From positions 62,001-126,000 of the forward strand of contig NZ_BBQI01000059.1 of NCBI RefSeq assembly GCF_001652915.1: a stretch of DNA of 64,000 nucleotides. Direction: 5' to 3'. Below the pieces are notes generated by a model. The model did not search any database. It saw only the letters and a list, made by a program, of their open reading frames with translations, and was not told the DNA's origin. Each line of letters opens with the position of its first letter. Within the stretch, counting starts at the first letter, position 1. The position numbers were made by a program, and so were the translations under genes. Shown here piece after piece: positions 8,645-15,989 of this stretch. The stretch comes from Cupriavidus sp. D384 (GTDB lineage Bacteria; Pseudomonadota; Gammaproteobacteria; Burkholderiales; Burkholderiaceae).

Positions 8645-9565
8645 ATGAGTGACTGGACCCAGCTGGCCGCCGGCCAGACGTACCCTGCCGGCACGCTTTA
8701 CGTGGTGGCCACGCCCATTGGCAACGTGGCCGACCTGTCGCTGCGCGCGCTGCACGTGCTCGGCCTGGCCGACGCCATCGCCTGCGAGGACACGCGCAAC
8801 ACCGGCCAGCTGCTGTCGCGCGTGGGGCTGCAGCGGCCGCTGGTGGCCGTCCACGAGCACAATGAACGCGAGGCCGCCGTGCGCATCGTCGAACGGCTGT
8901 CGGCCGGCGAGCGCATTGCCTATGTATCGGATGCCGGCACGCCCGGCATTTCCGACCCCGGCGCGCGGCTCGTGGAAGCCGTCCGCGAGGCCGGCCTGAA
9001 CGTGGTGCCCCTGCCGGGGCCGAGCGCGGCCGTGACAGCGCTGTCCGTGGCTGGCGACATGCTCGAAGCCGGCGAAGGCCGCTTCACGTTCGTCGGATTC
9101 CTGCCCGGCAAGCCCAAGGCCCGCCAGGACGCCATTGCCGGCCTGGCGACGCTCGATCACGCATGGGTGTTCTACGAGGCCCCGCACCGCATCGCCGAAA
9201 CCCTGGCCGCACTGGCAGCCGGCGTGCCCGGCACGCGCCGGCTGCTGATCGGGCGCGAACTGACCAAGCTGTTTGAAGAAACCCCGGTGCTGACGGTGGC
9301 CGAGGCGCCCGCCTGGCTGGCTGCCGAAACGACGCGCGGCAAGGGTGAATTCGTACTGGTGGTGGAAGGGGCTGGCCGCACCGAAGGCGGCGACGCCGAT
9401 GCGCCCGACGCCGAGGCCCAGCGCGTGCTGAAGCTGTTGCTGGCGGAACTGCCAGCCAAGCGCGCCGCCAAGCTGGCCGCGGCCATTACCGGCGCCAGGA
9501 CCGATGCGCTGTACAAGCTGGCGCTGGCGCAGCGCGCGGACGGGGCGGAAGACGGGGACGCCTGA
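8645..9565 (+). CDS. rsmI: RsmI, 16S rRNA (cytidine-1402 2'-O) methyltransferase
   Basis: RsmI 2'-O-methylates C1402 in the decoding centre of 16S rRNA using S-adenosylmethionine. The 306-residue protein shows the tetrapyrrole-methylase-fold signatures: LYVVATPIGNVADLSLRAL at about 19-37, ACEDTRNTGQLL, YVSDAGTPGISDPG and PLPGPSAAVTALSVAG, followed by RLLIGRELTKLFEE. The Met at 8645 is chosen over one 24 nt upstream because it follows a GGAAG site and gives the usual N-terminus. It is divergent from yraN and closed by the terminator at 9572-9602. Confidence 0.95.
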   Translation: MSDWTQLAAGQTYPAGTLYVVATPIGNVADLSLRALHVLGLADAIACEDTRNTGQLLSRVGLQRPLVAVHEHNEREAAVRIVERLSAGERIAYVSDAGTPGISDPGARLVEAVREAGLNVVPLPGPSAAVTALSVAGDMLEAGEGRFTFVGFLPGKPKARQDAIAGLATLDHAWVFYEAPHRIAETLAALAAGVPGTRRLLIGRELTKLFEETPVLTVAEAPAWLAAETTRGKGEFVLVVEGAGRTEGGDADAPDAEAQRVLKLLLAELPAKRAAKLAAAITGARTDALYKLALAQRADGAEDGDA

Positions 9566-9571
9566 AAGACA

Positions 9572-9602
9572 AAAAGGCACGATCCGGATGATCGTGCCTT
9601 TT
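9572..9602. terminator. Bidirectional intrinsic terminator between rsmI and rlpA
   Basis: AAAAGGCACGATC and its exact complement GATCGTGCCTTTT flank a short loop, beginning 7 nt after the rsmI stop. The A-run and T-run on the two flanks let it serve convergent transcripts from both sides. Confidence 0.9.
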
Positions 9603-9683
9603 GAGAATTTTCTTACTTGCGAGGGAAGCTGCGGGCGGGAGGACGGGAGCGCGAGAATCAGGTTCCGGCCGGTCCGCATTGCC

Positions 9684-10448
9684 TTACTTGTGCTTGTGCT
9701 TGACGGTGGTCTTGCCGGGCCTGGCCTTGGCCTTCGACTTCGCCGGCACCAGCGTGCTGGCGGTATCGGGCACCTCGTCGGCGCCGCTGCCGTCACCGGC
9801 TTCCATGCCACCTGCTTCCAGGTTCGGACCCAGTGCCGCCACTTCGGTGCGCGACAGCCGGCGGATTTCCACCTGCGTGGCGCCGTGGTCGACAAAGCTC
9901 AGCCGCTTGGCGGCCGCATAGGACAGGTCGAGAATCCGGTTGCCGTGGTAGGGGCCACGGTCGTTGATCCGGACCACGGCCACCTTGTTGTTGCGCAGGT
10001 TGCGCACCAGTACCCAGCTGTCGAGCGGCAGCGACGGGTGCGCCGCCGTCATGGCGCGCATGTCGAAGCGTTCGCCGTTGGCCGTCTTGCGGCCATGAAA
10101 GCCCTTGCCGTACCACGATGCCATGCCGCGCTGCTCGAACGTACCCATGTCAGCGCGCAGGCCGTCGATCGACGGTTGCGACGGGGCGTTGTCGTCCTGC
10201 CAGCCGAACAGGTTCCAGTTGCCGCGATCGTCGGCCTTCGCATTGGCGTTGGGCCGCGCGGTCTTGGCCGCTTTCGTGGAAAGCGCGCCAGTGGTGTCCG
10301 TAGCGTTGTCGGTGTCGCCGCCCGGCGGCGTCGCGCACGCAGCCAGCACCAGCGCCGATACGATGATCGCGCACTGACGCAGGAAGCGGCTGGACCCGGG
10401 CGCTGCCTCGCGCACGGACCCCGGACGGAAAAGGGGGAGACTGAACAT
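9684..10448 (-). CDS. rlpA: RlpA-family septal lytic transglycosylase lipoprotein
   Basis: This 254-residue lipoprotein has lipobox LAAC (Cys38) and a double-psi beta-barrel domain from about 108 to 200: GMASWYGKGFHGRKTANGE, then MTAAHPSLPLDSWVLVRNLRN, VVRINDRGPYHGNRILDLSYAAAK. The H and D residues expected for RlpA catalysis are present. RlpA enzymes cut naked glycan strands at the septum. No SPOR domain is seen; the C-terminus is instead a basic tail (KSKAKARPGK...KHKHK). A direct repeat TGTTAC-N6-TGTTAC lies about 50 nt upstream of the start. Confidence 0.88.
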   Translation of the reverse strand: MFSLPLFRPGSVREAAPGSSRFLRQCAIIVSALVLAACATPPGGDTDNATDTTGALSTKAAKTARPNANAKADDRGNWNLFGWQDDNAPSQPSIDGLRADMGTFEQRGMASWYGKGFHGRKTANGERFDMRAMTAAHPSLPLDSWVLVRNLRNNKVAVVRINDRGPYHGNRILDLSYAAAKRLSFVDHGATQVEIRRLSRTEVAALGPNLEAGGMEAGDGSGADEVPDTASTLVPAKSKAKARPGKTTVKHKHK

Positions 10449-10493
10449 GGCGCGCAGTCTAACACCGGTCGTTTCAAGCTAGTGCCTTGATTT

Positions 10494-10511
10494 TGTTACG
10501 AAATCTGTTAC
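10494..10511. promoter_or_regulatory. Direct repeat TGTTAC-N6-TGTTAC upstream of rlpA
   Basis: Two TGTTAC hexamers lie 12 nt apart in the 287-nt gap between the divergent rlpA and metallo-hydrolase genes, about 46 nt from the rlpA start. Direct repeats of this type, GTAACA on the coding strand, are used by OmpR-family regulators, so this may be an envelope-stress operator. No regulator is named by the sequence. Confidence 0.3.
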
Positions 10512-10735
10512 AACGCCGTGTAATTCCCCGCAATCCACCGCCTGGCAAGGGATTGCGCCGATTGCCGTGGCGTGAAATCCGGGTGCGCACAAAGTAACTT
10601 TCAGACGATTCTCGGGCTCGATTCAAACGTTGCACGATCTGTCGGGGTCGTCGTCGGCGGCTACAATGGACCACCCTCCGGGCGACCCTTACCCCCACGA
10701 AAGCACCTGCCAGAACTGGCTGATAGATCATAAAA

Positions 10736-11386
10736 ATGAAAGTCATTCTGATCCCTGTGACGCCCTTCCAGCAGAACTGCTCGCTGCTGATCGATGAAGC
10801 CACGCAGCGCGCCGCCGTCTGCGATCCAGGTGGCGATCTGAGCCGCATCACCGAGGCCATCAACGAACAGGGGGTGACGCTGGAGAAGATCTTCCTGACC
10901 CATGGTCACGTGGATCACTGTGCGGGCGCCGCCGCGCTGGCGCGTCAGTACGGCGTCCCGATCGAGGGCCCGCAGGAGGACGAGCGTTTCTGGATCGAAC
11001 AGCTGCCCGAGCAGACGCGCCGCTTCGGCTTTGGACAGGCGGAAGTCTTCGAGCCCGATCGCTGGCTGCAGAACGACGACACGGTCACCTTCGGCAACGA
11101 AACGCTGGAGGTCTACCACTGCCCGGGCCATACGCCGGGCCACGTGGTGTTCTTCTCCCGTGCAAACCGGCTGGCCATCGTCGGCGACGTGCTGTTTGCC
11201 GGATCGATCGGCCGTACCGACTTCCCGCGCGGCAATCATGCCGACCTGGTCCGCTCCATCCGCACGCGGCTCTGGCCGCTGGGCAACGACGTGACCTTTG
11301 TTCCCGGGCACGGCCCGGCGTCGACGTTCGGCGAGGAACGCCGCAACAACCCGTTTGTGGCCGACCACCTGATCGACGCGGCCTGA
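10736..11386 (+). CDS. MBL-fold hydrolase, glyoxalase II-like (YcbL type)
   Basis: The 216-residue cytoplasmic protein is a short metallo-beta-lactamase-fold hydrolase. The metal-binding motif THGHVDH spans 55-61; further ligands are in CPGHTPGHVVF, IVGDVLFAGSIGRTDFP and VPGHGPAS. The length and motif order match the YcbL-type glyoxalase II relatives, which hydrolyse S-lactoylglutathione-like thioesters in vitro; the physiological substrate is not evident. The exonuclease-like gene follows after 3 nt, so they are probably co-transcribed. Confidence 0.88.
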   Translation: MKVILIPVTPFQQNCSLLIDEATQRAAVCDPGGDLSRITEAINEQGVTLEKIFLTHGHVDHCAGAAALARQYGVPIEGPQEDERFWIEQLPEQTRRFGFGQAEVFEPDRWLQNDDTVTFGNETLEVYHCPGHTPGHVVFFSRANRLAIVGDVLFAGSIGRTDFPRGNHADLVRSIRTRLWPLGNDVTFVPGHGPASTFGEERRNNPFVADHLIDAA

Positions 11387-11389
11387 CGT

Positions 11390-12079
11390 ATGGCAAAGAA
11401 GCAGCCGCCCGACACACGCCCTGAGATCTACGTCAGTACCGACGTCGAGGCCGACGGCCCGATTCCGGGGCCGCATTCGATGCTGTCGTTCGCATCGGCC
11501 GCGATGCTGGCGGACAAGACCGTCATCGGCACGTTCTCGGCCAACCTGGAAACCCTGCCCGGCGCGGCCGGCCACCCGGTGCAGATGCAGTGGTGGAAGA
11601 CCCAGCCCGATGCCTGGGCGGCCTGCCGGCGCGACCTGGAACGCCCGGAGGACGTGCTGCCACGCTACGTGGAGTGGGTAGAGAAACTGCCGGGCAAGCC
11701 GGTCTTCATCGCCTTTCCGGCCGGGTTCGATTTCACCTGGATGTTCTGGTACATGATGCGTTTTGCCGGCCGGTCGCCGTTTGGCTGGGCTGCGCTGGAC
11801 ATCAAGACGCTGGGCTTCGCGCTGACGGGCCGGCCGTACCGGAAGTCGGTCAAGGCCGCCTTTCCGGAACACTGGCACGATCCGTTGCCGCATACCCACG
11901 TGGCGCTGGACGACGCCCTGGAGCAAGGCGCCTTGTTCTGCAACATGCTCGCAGAACTGCGCACGCGAGAAGCGCGTCTGGCGGCGCATGCATCATCGCC
12001 TGATGCGTTGCCTGAAGAGGGTGCCAGCGAAAGCGATGCCTCACATCCATCGAGGGGTCCAGGCAAATCGGTGCGCTAG
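11390..12079 (+). CDS. DEDDh-type 3'-5' exonuclease-like protein
   Basis: The 229-residue protein begins with an RNase-H-fold exonuclease motif, [11 protein letters not shown] (acidic D18 and E20), continues with [18 protein letters not shown] and ends the core with [20 protein letters not shown], supplying the later acidic residues and the His of the DEDDh set. This supports a DnaQ-like nuclease fold, but the substrate is unknown. The C-terminal 30 residues are low-complexity. It sits 3 nt after the MBL hydrolase. Confidence 0.7.
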   Translation: MAKKQPPDTRPEIYVSTDVEADGPIPGPHSMLSFASAAMLADKTVIGTFSANLETLPGAAGHPVQMQWWKTQPDAWAACRRDLERPEDVLPRYVEWVEKLPGKPVFIAFPAGFDFTWMFWYMMRFAGRSPFGWAALDIKTLGFALTGRPYRKSVKAAFPEHWHDPLPHTHVALDDALEQGALFCNMLAELRTREARLAAHASSPDALPEEGASESDASHPSRGPGKSVR

Positions 12080-12231
12080 CCCACAAGCACCGGCGGCCAT
12101 TGGCGGCCGGCAGTGGCGACAAGGGCACCACATTTGCGCGGCGTCTCCTATATTGGAAGCGTGCGATGGCCCGATGGGGCCACGAGAGCGGCCGTCCCCG
12201 ATGCGCGGCGGCATGCCGAGGAGGTGTGACC

Positions 12232-12462
12232 ATGCGTTTCCATCCAGATCTTCATCTCAAGGACCTGTCAGGCAGGCTGCATTGGCCGCATCGCTCCCAC
12301 GCGCGCACCAACGTCGTTTCGCATTTCCATTCCTCGACGGAAGATGCCGAAGTCGCCAAGGCGCTGATCTATGTGAGCGCGGTCACCGCGATCGTGCTGC
12401 TGTTCGTACTGGCAGGCATCAGTTTCGGTCAGGAGGCCATGCACTGGCTGGGTGTTGAATAA
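12232..12462 (+). CDS. Small single-span membrane protein, unknown function
   Basis: This 76-residue protein is not recognised. The N-terminal 40 residues are His/Arg-rich (HPDLHLKDL, HWPHRSHART); a single transmembrane helix ALIYVSAVTAIVLLFVLAGIS lies at about 44-64, followed by a short tail. The start is supported by a strong GAGGAGGTG site 6 nt ahead. The transcript ends at the terminator at 12499-12530. The His-rich cytosolic side might bind metal, which is only a suggestion. Confidence 0.65.
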   Translation: MRFHPDLHLKDLSGRLHWPHRSHARTNVVSHFHSSTEDAEVAKALIYVSAVTAIVLLFVLAGISFGQEAMHWLGVE

Positions 12463-12498
12463 CGACGACTCGCCTGAAGCGAATCGCCAACTGACCGG

Positions 12499-12530
12499 CC
12501 GGCCTCCCTTGGGGAGGCCGGTTCTATTTT
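12499..12530 (+). terminator. Intrinsic terminator after the small membrane protein
   Basis: A perfect 10-bp stem CCGGCCTCCC/GGGAGGCCGG with a 3-nt loop is followed by TTCTATTTT, 37 nt downstream of the small membrane protein stop. Confidence 0.88.
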
Positions 12531-12552
12531 GTGCGCCGCAACAACGGGCGGC

Positions 12553-12912
12553 TCACTTCAGCAGCGGCGACACGTTCTCGGGCGGGCGGCCAATCGCGGC
12601 GCGGCGATTGCGCACGACTACCGGACGCTGCAGCAGGATGGGGTTGTCGGCCACCGCCGCCAGCAGTTCGGCGTCGGTCAGGCCCGAATCGGCCAGGTCC
12701 AGTTCCTTGTAGACGGCCTCGCCGTCGCGGATCATCTCGCGCACCGGCACGCCCAGCATCGTATGCAACTGGCGCAGCGTGGACAGCGTGGGGGGCGCCT
12801 TCAGGTATTCGACGATCTCCACCGGTTCGCCCAGGCGCTGCGCCGCCGTCTCCACCAGTGCCAGCGTTTCGCGGGACTTGGAGCAACGGGGGTTGTGGTA
12901 GATCGTGATCAT
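12553..12912 (-). CDS. ArsC/YfgD-family glutaredoxin-linked reductase
   Basis: The 119-residue protein is of the thioredoxin-fold ArsC family: ITIYHNPRCSKSRETL gives the catalytic CxxxR (Cys10, Arg14), followed by VEIVEYLKAPPT and the C-terminal NPILLQRPVVV. True arsenate reductases and YfgD-type proteins of unknown role share this form. No other ars gene is near, so arsenate reduction should not be assumed. The frame is open 108 nt upstream, but residues before the Met at 12912 do not belong to the family. Confidence 0.85.
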   Translation of the reverse strand: MITIYHNPRCSKSRETLALVETAAQRLGEPVEIVEYLKAPPTLSTLRQLHTMLGVPVREMIRDGEAVYKELDLADSGLTDAELLAAVADNPILLQRPVVVRNRRAAIGRPPENVSPLLK

Positions 12913-13102
12913 GGCGGCTCCTTCTGCCTGCTTTCGGTGCGTTCGAATATCCCGCACTATACAGCCGTGCCGCGCGCACGCACCACGCTGGCGCGGTAAC
13001 GTACGGGATGTGGCGGGCATGCATCGTGCATGGGCATGACCACCCGTCTTTCAGGGCCCGCCGGCACCCCGCCGGGGCTGCCCTGCACTATTCAGAGAAA
13101 CC

Positions 13103-13690
13103 GTGTCCGCCCTGCCCGAAGCCACTGCCATTCCCGTCCGCAAGCCGTTCAGCCTGCGCGATGCCACGCCCGCCGACGTGCCCGCGATCCACGCCATCTA
13201 CGCGCACCATGTGCAGCACGGCCGCGCCTCGTTCGAGGAGGTCGCGCCCACGGCCGACGACATGCGGCTGCGTTTTGCCGAGGTCTTGCGCAAGGGCCTG
13301 CCCTACATCGTGGCCGAGCGCAATGGCGAGATCCTGGGCTACGCCTATGCGTCCAGCTACCGCGCCCGCAGTGCCTACCGGTTCGCCATCGAGGACTCGA
13401 TCTATATCGACCATCGCCATACCGGCGAAGGCCTGGGCCGCGCGTTGCTGGCCGAGCTGATCGCGCGCTGCGAGACCGGCCCGTGGCGCCAGATGGTGGC
13501 CGTGGTGGCGCTGACGTCCAGCGGCGAAGGGGCGGGATCGGTGGCCGTGCATGAACGGCTGGGGTTTCGCACGGTCGGCCGGCTGGAATCGGTGGGCCTC
13601 AAGCACGGCCAGTGGATCGACACCTTGCTGATGCAGCGCCCGCTCGGCGCGGGCGACGCGACGCTGCCCGACCCCGACGCGCTGCGCTAG
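13103..13690 (+). CDS. Pat/Bar-type GNAT N-acetyltransferase
   Basis: The 195-residue protein starts with GTG. Motifs typical of phosphinothricin/methionine-sulfoximine acetyltransferases are visible: SLRDATPADVPAIHAIYAHHV, GYAYASSYRARSAYRF, EDSIYIDHRHTGEGLGRALL (acetyl-CoA pyrophosphate loop) and VHERLGFRTVGRLESVGLKHGQW. These enzymes acetylate amino groups of amino-acid analogues. It stands alone, convergent with the azoreductase gene. Confidence 0.85.
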   Translation: MSALPEATAIPVRKPFSLRDATPADVPAIHAIYAHHVQHGRASFEEVAPTADDMRLRFAEVLRKGLPYIVAERNGEILGYAYASSYRARSAYRFAIEDSIYIDHRHTGEGLGRALLAELIARCETGPWRQMVAVVALTSSGEGAGSVAVHERLGFRTVGRLESVGLKHGQWIDTLLMQRPLGAGDATLPDPDALR

Positions 13691-13704
13691 CCGCCAGGCC
13701 ACCC

Positions 13705-14328
13705 CTACGCCAGCAGCGCCGGCACGGCCGTGGCGCACCACGACTGCAGCTTGTCGAAGGCGCGCGCCACATGCTCGGGGCCGCGCGACGTGCTTTCCAT
13801 GCGCAGGATCTCCACGCGCTTCAGCCCGATGGTTTCCAGTACATAGATCAGGTACGGGCTGAAGAAGTCGCGCTGGCTCGCGGCGTCGTCCGAGAACCGG
13901 CCCCCGCACGAGACCACGGCCAGCACCGAGCGATCGCGCAGCAGGCCCTGCTTGCCTTGCGGCGTGCGGGCGAACGTGCGGTCTGACCGGACGACGAGAT
14001 CGATCCAGGTCTTCAGCGATGCCGGCACCGTGAAGTTGTGCATCGGCGAGGTGATCAGCACCATGTCGGCCGCCTGCAACTCGGCGATCAGCGTTTCCGA
14101 GAGCGCCAGCGCGGCCGGATCGGCGTCGGTGCGCCCGGCGGCCACCGCCATGTTGGCGTCGGTAAAGGCGGCGTCGATGGGGGGCAGCGGCTGGGCGGCC
14201 AGGTCGCGCTCGATCACGGTCAGTTCGCCATGGAGGGCGGCCAGTTCCGCACGCACGAGCTGACCCGCGCGGCGGCTGGTGGAGGCGTCGCCACGGGGGC
14301 TGACGTTCAGGTGAAGCAGGGTTGCCAT
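13705..14328 (-). CDS. azoR: FMN-dependent NADH-azoreductase
   Basis: The 207-residue flavodoxin-like protein carries the AzoR pattern: LLHLNVSPRGDASTSRR at the N-terminus (FMN phosphate loop), MVLITSPMHNFTVPASLKTWIDLVVR (FMN isoalloxazine region) and VVSCGGRFSD. AzoR enzymes reduce azo compounds and quinones with NADH through FMN. It is transcribed away from the AhpD-like/GNAT pair in the same direction, separated by only 22 nt, so read-through is likely. Confidence 0.9.
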   Translation of the reverse strand: MATLLHLNVSPRGDASTSRRAGQLVRAELAALHGELTVIERDLAAQPLPPIDAAFTDANMAVAAGRTDADPAALALSETLIAELQAADMVLITSPMHNFTVPASLKTWIDLVVRSDRTFARTPQGKQGLLRDRSVLAVVSCGGRFSDDAASQRDFFSPYLIYVLETIGLKRVEILRMESTSRGPEHVARAFDKLQSWCATAVPALLA

Positions 14329-14350
14329 GTTTCGCTCAGGGTGAGTCGGA

Positions 14351-14812
14351 TCAGTCGATCGGGAAGTAGAAGCGCAGGGCCCGCGCCAGCAGGCCGTTGC
14401 GGTAGTAGAAGCGATGCCCCAGCACATTGGTGAGCGGGGTATCAAGCACAAGCTGGGTACACCCGGCCGCCTCGGTCTCGGCCTTGAGCCAGTCCATCAG
14501 CTGCCGGCCATACCCACCGCTGCGCGCGTTGGCGTCGGTGACCAGATCATCCACATACATATGGTGACCGACGATCAGGTTGTCGGCGAAGCGGTAGCCG
14601 GCCAGCGCCACCAGCCTGCCGTCGTCCCACAGGCCGGCCAGGTGGTAGCCGTCGCCGGTCTGGCGGCGCCAGCGCGTAACCAGCTCGGCGGCATCGGCCA
14701 GGTGCGGGCGCAGCTGGTGCATCAGCGGAAAGGCGTCGGCCACCTCGGCGGGCGTTTCCAGGCGGCGGATCCGGATTTGCCCGGCGATGTCTCCTGCGCC
14801 AGTCGCGCTCAT
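14351..14812 (-). CDS. GNAT-family N-acetyltransferase
   Basis: The 153-residue protein has the GNAT acetyl-CoA signature RSGGYGRQLMDWL at about 107-119 and the C-terminal GHRFYYRNGLL. The substrate is unknown. Its ATG overlaps the stop of the AhpD-like gene in an ATGA arrangement, a sign of translational coupling, so the two proteins are likely used together. Confidence 0.85.
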   Translation of the reverse strand: MSATGAGDIAGQIRIRRLETPAEVADAFPLMHQLRPHLADAAELVTRWRRQTGDGYHLAGLWDDGRLVALAGYRFADNLIVGHHMYVDDLVTDANARSGGYGRQLMDWLKAETEAAGCTQLVLDTPLTNVLGHRFYYRNGLLARALRFYFPID

Positions 14813-15270
14813 GCCTGGCTCCGGCTGGCTTCGGCCGGTGGCGGCGGGAAGTGCAGCCCGACGGCGATACGGTTCCAGGCATTGATCGAGGCAATGGTCG
14901 CAGCCAGGAACACCAGTTCCTTCTCGTCGAACACGGCCTGCGCCCGGGCCAGCGCGGCATCGCGGGCCGACGGATCGGTCAGCTGCGTCAGCGCTTCGGC
15001 CCAGCCCAGCGCGGCCATTTCCCGTTCGGCATAGATCCCGGCGTCGCGCCAGCCGGCCAGCAGGTCGAACTTGCGCGGGTCGATGTCCAGCTTGCGCGCG
15101 ATGTTCAGATGGAACTGCAGGCAAAAGGCACAGCCGTTGATCTGCGAGACGCGCAGCTTGACCAGTTCGGTCAGCGCCTTGTCCATGCCGGACGCGGTCA
15201 CCGCCTTGCTGACGCCACCCAGCGACGCGTACACATCGGGCGCGGTCTGCGTGAAAGCCTGGAAATCCAT
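14809..15270 (-). CDS. AhpD-like alkylhydroperoxidase (carboxymuconolactone decarboxylase family)
   Basis: The 153-residue protein contains the redox motif CAFCLQFH (C47, C50, H54), characteristic of AhpD-like peroxidases, within ELVKLRVSQING. It most likely detoxifies peroxides with the CxxC pair. It is the first gene of a two-gene unit with the GNAT enzyme and is divergent from a MarR regulator 59 nt away. That layout is the classic one for redox-sensing MarR/OhrR-type control. Confidence 0.88.
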   Translation of the reverse strand: MDFQAFTQTAPDVYASLGGVSKAVTASGMDKALTELVKLRVSQINGCAFCLQFHLNIARKLDIDPRKFDLLAGWRDAGIYAEREMAALGWAEALTQLTDPSARDAALARAQAVFDEKELVFLAATIASINAWNRIAVGLHFPPPPAEASRSQA

Positions 15271-15289
15271 GTCGAACTCCTTCAGGTAA

Positions 15290-15329
15290 GATGTCAGAGT
15301 TCGAAGATTAATGTAAGAGCACTGACATC
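15290..15329. promoter_or_regulatory. Inverted repeat between the AhpD-like gene and marR
   Basis: GATGTCAG at 15290-15297 and its complement CTGACATC at 15322-15329 bracket the divergent promoter space, the right arm touching the marR start codon. A partial third copy (AATGTAAG) lies between. This is the natural candidate operator for the adjacent MarR protein controlling itself and the divergent pair. Confidence 0.5.
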
Positions 15330-15881
15330 ATGGCAAAGACCCTGTCGCGCAAAGGGAAAAACGACGGCAAGAACGCAGGGAAGACTCCGGCGAAACAGGA
15401 CAGCAAGGCGGCCGATGCCGTGGCGATTCCGGCACCGGGTGAAGGCAAGCGTGGCGAAAGCGGTTACCTGGCCTACCTGCTGCGGCAGGCCAGCGCGGCA
15501 AACCGGTTGCATATGGAGCGCGCGCTGGCCGATCTCGGCGTCACCCTGCCCCAGTTTTTCGTACTGACGATGCTCGGGGCTTATCCCGGCATCTCGGGCG
15601 CCGATGTCGCGCGGCTGGCGCTGCTGACGCCGCAGACCGTCAGCGTCATCATGGGCAACCTGGAGAAGATGGGGGCAATCGTGCGCCAGCCGCATCCGGT
15701 GCATGGGCGCATCCAGACCATCGCGCTGTCCGAGACCGGCAAGGCGCTGCTGGCGCAGTGCAAGGTACGCGCGAGCGAGGTCGACCGGCAGTTGCGTGCG
15801 GGGCTGACACCCGACGAGGAAGCCGTGGTGCGGCGCTGGCTGGTGAGCCTGGCCGTGCCCGGCGAAAATCTGGCCGAATAG
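15330..15881 (+). CDS. MarR-family transcriptional regulator
   Basis: The 183-residue protein has a Lys-rich 45-residue N-terminal extension before the winged-helix core: LAYLLRQASAANRLHMERALADLGVTLPQFFVLTML, then GADVARLALLTPQTVSVIMGNLEKMGAIVRQPHPVHGR (recognition helix and wing) and LSETGKALLAQC. No conserved cysteine of the OhrR type is seen near the N-terminus of the core; the only Cys is near residue 145. It is divergent from the AhpD-like gene and likely represses it. Confidence 0.9.
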   Translation: MAKTLSRKGKNDGKNAGKTPAKQDSKAADAVAIPAPGEGKRGESGYLAYLLRQASAANRLHMERALADLGVTLPQFFVLTMLGAYPGISGADVARLALLTPQTVSVIMGNLEKMGAIVRQPHPVHGRIQTIALSETGKALLAQCKVRASEVDRQLRAGLTPDEEAVVRRWLVSLAVPGENLAE

Positions 15882-15906
15882 CCACGCACGGCACGCGTCC
15901 AAAAAA

Positions 15907-15936
15907 ATGGCCCGCCGGCAAACGCCGACGGGCCAT
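15907..15936 (-). terminator. Terminator for the minus-strand amidohydrolase operon
   Basis: ATGGCCCG and CGGGCCAT flank an internal CCGGC/GCCGA region, and on the minus strand the hairpin is followed by a run of seven T (the A-run at 15901-15907). It lies just past the stop of the M20 gene at 15990. Confidence 0.75.
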
Positions 15937-15989
15937 CATCACAACAAGGGGGTGCTACAGGGTTCTGCGAGGTTGCCGAGGCCGATGGC

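Noticed and set aside
12553-12912. Arsenic resistance locus
   Set aside because: Only an ArsC/YfgD-type reductase is present; no arsB, acr3 or arsR is nearby.
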